Source: Formosa sp030427735 (GTDB lineage: Bacteria; Bacteroidota; Bacteroidia; Flavobacteriales; Flavobacteriaceae). From it: a stretch of 64,000 bases of DNA. Position numbers and translations under genes: made by a program. The first letter of the stretch is position 1, and each line of letters opens with the position of its first letter. The notes beneath the pieces are model-generated. The model saw nothing but the letters and a program-made list of their open reading frames with translations. It was not told where the DNA came from and ran no database searches. Below are positions 61,034 to 64,000 of this stretch, one piece after another. The stretch is from contig NZ_CP195158.1 of assembly GCF_051200825.1 (NCBI RefSeq), positions 744,001-808,000 on the forward strand, given 5' to 3'.

Positions 61034-61071
61034 AAAAAGAGTGAAAATTTAAAAACGCTTCACTTTTTTTT
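61034..61071 (+). terminator. Terminator after the UDG-family gene
   Basis: GTGAA (61041-61045) pairs with TTCAC (61059-61063), extended by A/T pairs, and is followed by eight Ts. Confidence 0.7.
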
Positions 61072-61101
61072 GTAATACTTCTTTAATACGCTTCAAATCA
61101 T

Positions 61102-61109
61102 TAAATTTG
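61102..61109 (+). promoter_or_regulatory. -7 promoter element of ffh
   Basis: TAAATTTG matches TAnnTTTG, 27 bp before the ffh ATG and 30 bp after the terminator. No TTG at the usual -33 distance. Confidence 0.6.
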
Positions 61110-61136
61110 CACTTCTTAAAATTTTGATGAAAGTAT

Positions 61137-62465
61137 ATGTTTAATAATTTAAGCGAAAAGTTAGATAAAGCGTTACACGTTCTTAAAGGACACGGAAGTA
61201 TAACCGAAGTAAATGTTGCAGAGACCTTAAAAGAAGTGCGTCGTGCCTTATTGGATGCCGATGTTAACTTTAAAATTGCTAAAGATTTTACCAATAGAGT
61301 AAAGGAAAAAGCTTTAGGTCAAAACGTATTAACAGCTTTACAGCCAGGGCAGTTGATGGTTAAAATCGTGAAAGACGAATTAACCGAATTAATGGGAGGC
61401 GATGCCGCTGGTATTAATTTATCGGGCACACCAAGCGTTATTTTAATGTCGGGTTTACAAGGGTCTGGTAAAACAACTTTCTCTGGTAAATTAGCCAATT
61501 ACCTTAAAACCAAAAAAACAAAGAAACCATTATTGGTAGCTTGTGATGTGTATCGTCCAGCAGCGATCGATCAGTTACACGTGGTGGGCGAACAAATAAA
61601 AGTAGATGTTTATAGCGATAAGGGCAATAGCGATCCAGTGGCTATAGCACAAGCTGGTATTGCACATGCCAAAGCAAACGGCCATAATGTGGTGATTATA
61701 GATACCGCAGGACGTTTGGCCGTAGATGAAGCCATGATGACCGAAATATCGAATATTCATAACGCCATCAAGCCACAAGAGACCTTATTTGTTGTAGACT
61801 CCATGACAGGTCAAGATGCAGTAAACACGGCAAAAGCCTTTAACGATGTCTTGAATTTCGACGGAGTTATCTTAACCAAACTAGATGGTGATACCCGTGG
61901 TGGTGCTGCCATAACCATTAAATCGGTAGTAGATAAACCAATTAAATTTATTGGTACTGGTGAAAAAATGGAAGCTATAGATGTGTTCTATCCTTCTCGT
62001 ATGGCCGACCGTATTTTAGGTATGGGAGACGTGGTGTCGCTTGTAGAGCGTGCTCAAGAGCAATTTGACGAAGAAGAAGCTAGAAAACTTCAAAAGAAAA
62101 TTGCCAAGAATCAGTTTGGTTTCGACGATTTCTTAAATCAGATTCAGCAAATCAAGAAAATGGGGAATATGAAAGACCTGATTGGTATGATTCCTGGTGC
62201 TGGAAAAATGATGAAAGATATCGATATTGACGACGATGCCTTTAAACATATAGAAGCTATTATCCATTCTATGACACCAGAAGAGCGCACTAAACCAGCC
62301 ATCATTAATGCTAGTCGTAAAAAGCGTATTGGTAAAGGCTCAGGAACCTCTGTTCAGCAGGTGAATCAACTGTTAAAGCAGTTCGACCAAATGAGCAAAA
62401 TGATGAAAATGATGCAAGGCGGTGGCGGAAAACGCATGATGCAAGCAATGAAGAATATGAGGTAG
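61137..62465 (+). CDS. ffh: Signal recognition particle protein Ffh
   Basis: 442 aa. N domain (FNNLSEKLDKALHVLKGHG), G domain with GLQGSGKTT (106-114), DVYRPAAIDQL, DTAGRL and TKLDGD, then the Met-rich M domain with MKMMQGGGGKRMMQ at the end. It brings ribosomes with membrane-protein nascent chains to SecY. No 4.5S RNA gene is visible nearby. Confidence 0.98.
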   Translation: MFNNLSEKLDKALHVLKGHGSITEVNVAETLKEVRRALLDADVNFKIAKDFTNRVKEKALGQNVLTALQPGQLMVKIVKDELTELMGGDAAGINLSGTPSVILMSGLQGSGKTTFSGKLANYLKTKKTKKPLLVACDVYRPAAIDQLHVVGEQIKVDVYSDKGNSDPVAIAQAGIAHAKANGHNVVIIDTAGRLAVDEAMMTEISNIHNAIKPQETLFVVDSMTGQDAVNTAKAFNDVLNFDGVILTKLDGDTRGGAAITIKSVVDKPIKFIGTGEKMEAIDVFYPSRMADRILGMGDVVSLVERAQEQFDEEEARKLQKKIAKNQFGFDDFLNQIQQIKKMGNMKDLIGMIPGAGKMMKDIDIDDDAFKHIEAIIHSMTPEERTKPAIINASRKKRIGKGSGTSVQQVNQLLKQFDQMSKMMKMMQGGGGKRMMQAMKNMR

Positions 62466-62542
62466 TTTTCGTTCTATTAAATTTCAAATCAACCGAGAAC
62501 TAAAACTGCATACTGTTTACTCAATACTCAATACTAAAAAAT

Positions 62543-63427
62543 ATGACTATACTAGACGGAAAAAAAGTTAGTAACGATATTAAAGACGAAATCACCGAGC
62601 AAGTCAAAAAAATGAAAGCTAAAGGTGAAAAAGTACCACATTTAGCTGCTATTTTGGTGGGTAACGATGGTGCTAGTTTAACTTATGTTGGTAGTAAAGT
62701 AAAGGCTTGCGAGCGCGTAGGTTTTGAATCGACTTTAGTAAAAATGTCCAATACGACAAGTGAAGTCGAGTTGTTAGACAAAATTCACGAGCTTAACGAA
62801 GATCCTAATATCGATGGGTTTATCGTACAATTGCCTTTACCGGAGCAAATTAATGAGCAAAAAGTATTGTTGGCTGTAAATCCAGATAAAGATGTAGATG
62901 GTTTTCATCCAGCAAACTTTGGTAAAATGGCTTTGGATATGACAACCTTTATCCCGGCAACACCTTTCGGAATTTTAGAATTGTTAGATCGTTATGGCGT
63001 AGAAACCAAAGGAAAGCATACTGTAGTAATTGGTCGTTCTCACATTGTTGGGCGCCCAATGAGTATTTTAATGGGACGTAAAGGTTTTCCTGGGAATTCT
63101 ACTGTAACCTTAACCCATAGTCACACTAAAAATATTACACAAATTACATCGCAAGCGGATATTATCATTTCTGCTTTGGGCGTGCCTAATTTCTTAAAAG
63201 CTGAAATGGTAAAAGATGATGCGGTTATTATCGACGTTGGAATTACACGCGTGCCTGATGATTCTACCGAAAAAGGTTATAAAATTACTGGTGATGTGGA
63301 TTTTGTAAATGTAAGCAAAAAAGCAAGTTACATAACACCTGTTCCAGGTGGTGTGGGGCCAATGACAATTGCCATGCTGTTAAAAAACACCTTGTTAGCT
63401 TGCGAGCGACACAGAAAAAACGTCTAA
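62543..63427 (+). CDS. folD: Bifunctional methylenetetrahydrofolate dehydrogenase/cyclohydrolase
   Basis: 294 aa. TYVGSKVKACERVGF with the catalytic Lys, GFIVQLPLPEQI, KDVDGFHPAN, GRSHIVGRPMS (NADP site) and TPVPGGVGPMT are all present. Interconverts methylene-, methenyl- and formyl-THF. The 77-bp gap from ffh has a short direct repeat CTCAATACTCAATACTAAA (62519-62537); nothing else is seen there. Confidence 0.98.
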   Translation: MTILDGKKVSNDIKDEITEQVKKMKAKGEKVPHLAAILVGNDGASLTYVGSKVKACERVGFESTLVKMSNTTSEVELLDKIHELNEDPNIDGFIVQLPLPEQINEQKVLLAVNPDKDVDGFHPANFGKMALDMTTFIPATPFGILELLDRYGVETKGKHTVVIGRSHIVGRPMSILMGRKGFPGNSTVTLTHSHTKNITQITSQADIIISALGVPNFLKAEMVKDDAVIIDVGITRVPDDSTEKGYKITGDVDFVNVSKKASYITPVPGGVGPMTIAMLLKNTLLACERHRKNV

Positions 63428-63452
63428 AATTTACTACATAAAACATTATTGT

Positions 63453-63491
63453 AAGCATAGTTATAATTATAAGTAACTATGCTTATTTTTT
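63453..63491 (+). terminator. Terminator after folD
   Basis: Perfect 11-bp stem AAGCATAGTTA / TAACTATGCTT (63453-63463, 63474-63484) with a 10-nt loop, then ATTTTTTT. Confidence 0.9.
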
Positions 63492-63541
63492 TATTCAAAA
63501 AAAAGGGTTAGCTTAATGCAATCTAATCTAACTAACCACTT

Positions 63542-64000
63542 TTGAAAAACATAAAACTAATTTGTTTTGTTCTGTTGTGTTGTAGTTTCAGTTACGCACA
63601 AACAACAGAAGTTATTCAAATAAATTATTTAGGGCAGGAGCACGGCTTGTTGCAGCTTAATACCAAGGCTTTAGCTTTAGATGATATGGGTTATGTATGG
63701 GTGGGCACAGAGGATGGCTTACATCGGTTTAACGGTTACGAATTTAAAAGTTATGTAGCTAACCCTAAAGATTCCATTTCTATTCCAGACGACCATATTC
63801 GTGGACTTTTCTCGGTGAACGATACCTTATGGATTGCTACTAATTCTAAGGGGATTGTAGGGTATAAGAGAAGCGAAAACCGTTTTTTTACTTTTCGTCC
63901 TAAAAGTAAAAATCAAGACGATTTTAATGTAGCGTACAAAATTCTTCCGTTTAATACTAAACATGTATTGTTTTCTGTTAAAAATAATTTTGTACTTTTT
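63542..64000 (+). CDS. Start of a two-component-regulator-propeller sensory protein (3' end outside window)
   Basis: 153 codons open to the window edge. The only start before the signal peptide is TTG at 63542; an in-frame stop lies three codons upstream and the next ATG is at residue 49. The signal peptide (1-20, ending SYAQ) is followed by LGQEHGLLQLNTKALALDD and the Reg_prop blade GYVWVGTEDGLHRFNGYEF, then a second blade with LWIATNSKGI. Such propellers form the periplasmic sensor of hybrid two-component or HTH transmembrane regulators, often linked to polysaccharide use. The output domain lies outside. Confidence 0.85.
   Translation, partial: MKNIKLICFVLLCCSFSYAQTTEVIQINYLGQEHGLLQLNTKALALDDMGYVWVGTEDGLHRFNGYEFKSYVANPKDSISIPDDHIRGLFSVNDTLWIATNSKGIVGYKRSENRFFTFRPKSKNQDDFNVAYKILPFNTKHVLFSVKNNFVLF

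Noticed and set aside
62466..62542. Short CTCAATA direct repeat before folD as a regulatory site
   Set aside because: Two copies only, AT-rich, no link to a promoter; recorded in the folD entry but not called as a feature.
1..64000. CRISPR array, tRNA or rRNA genes, insertion sequences, prophage, replication origin
   Set aside because: No regularly spaced repeats, cloverleaf sequences, transposase or integrase frames, or DnaA-box clusters were seen on either strand.

Overview
The window is a stretch of chromosome from a marine- or soil-type flavobacterium (Bacteroidota, family Flavobacteriaceae). The evidence is low GC, a SusC/SusD pair with flavobacterial lipoprotein signals, promoters of the Bacteroidota type (TTG-N19/20-TAnnTTTG, for example at rpsL 11348-11378 and at 53926-53955), few purine-rich Shine-Dalgarno sites, zinc-free L36 and S14, a bTHX ribosomal protein, and the gene order rplQ-carA-eno-gltA. 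The genus cannot be fixed from the sequence alone. No tRNA, rRNA, IS element, prophage or CRISPR array was seen. No gene-free gap exceeds 300 bp once the two edge-truncated genes, rpmJ and bTHX are counted; the longest gaps (about 100-180 bp) carry the promoters, terminators and RNA elements listed here.

Layout. 1-2899: rarA (cut by the left edge), a rhomboid protease and rlmB. 2948-9439 (minus): a four-gene SusC/SusD outer-membrane import operon with two extra surface lipoproteins and its own terminator. 9559-11244 (minus): a stand-alone Omp85/BamA-like barrel. 11348-28895 (plus): the str-S10-spc-alpha ribosomal supercluster, from rpsL through rpsG, fusA and rpsJ to secY, infA, rpmJ, rpsM, rpsK, rpsD, rpoA and rplQ. 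It is broken by a terminator-bearing structured spacer (rpsJ/rplC), a stem-loop (rpsN/rpsH), two homologous ~90-bp structured spacers (before rpsM and rpsK), and an overlapping terminator and promoter (rpsK/rpsD).

28928-34692: a secreted hypothetical protein, carA, eno, gltA and a DDAH-like hydrolase, mostly with their own terminators. 34769-37975: an operon of a SprT-like metalloprotein, mannose-1-phosphate guanylyltransferase and a DUF389 membrane protein. 37972-39479 (minus): MlaE/MlaF-type lipid transporter subunits. 39592-41247: a PafA-like phosphatase. 41282-46076 (minus): acyl-CoA-binding protein, psd, cdsA, a LUD protein, ftsH and rsfS, a membrane biogenesis and quality-control block. 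46171-48674: birA, an SRPBCC protein, pyrE and a Nudix hydrolase.

48667-53878 (minus): the most unusual part. A tightly packed trio (RLAN/RimK-type ATP-grasp ligase, GCS2-type carboxylate-amine ligase, N-formylglutamate-amidohydrolase-like enzyme) looks like a pathway making or trimming a small glutamyl or peptide-like metabolite of unknown identity, with a secreted M14 peptidase upstream. 53978-64000: a SulP transporter, coaD and ddl, a PASTA protein and rluD, yaaA with an overlapping small membrane protein, bTHX, a UDG-family protein, ffh, folD and the start of a Reg_prop-type sensory protein cut by the right edge.

Most of the window is core housekeeping DNA. The second-look items are the regulatory structures inside the ribosomal cluster, the ATP-grasp/GCS2/FGase operon, the palindrome in the pyrE promoter, and probable leaderless transcripts.
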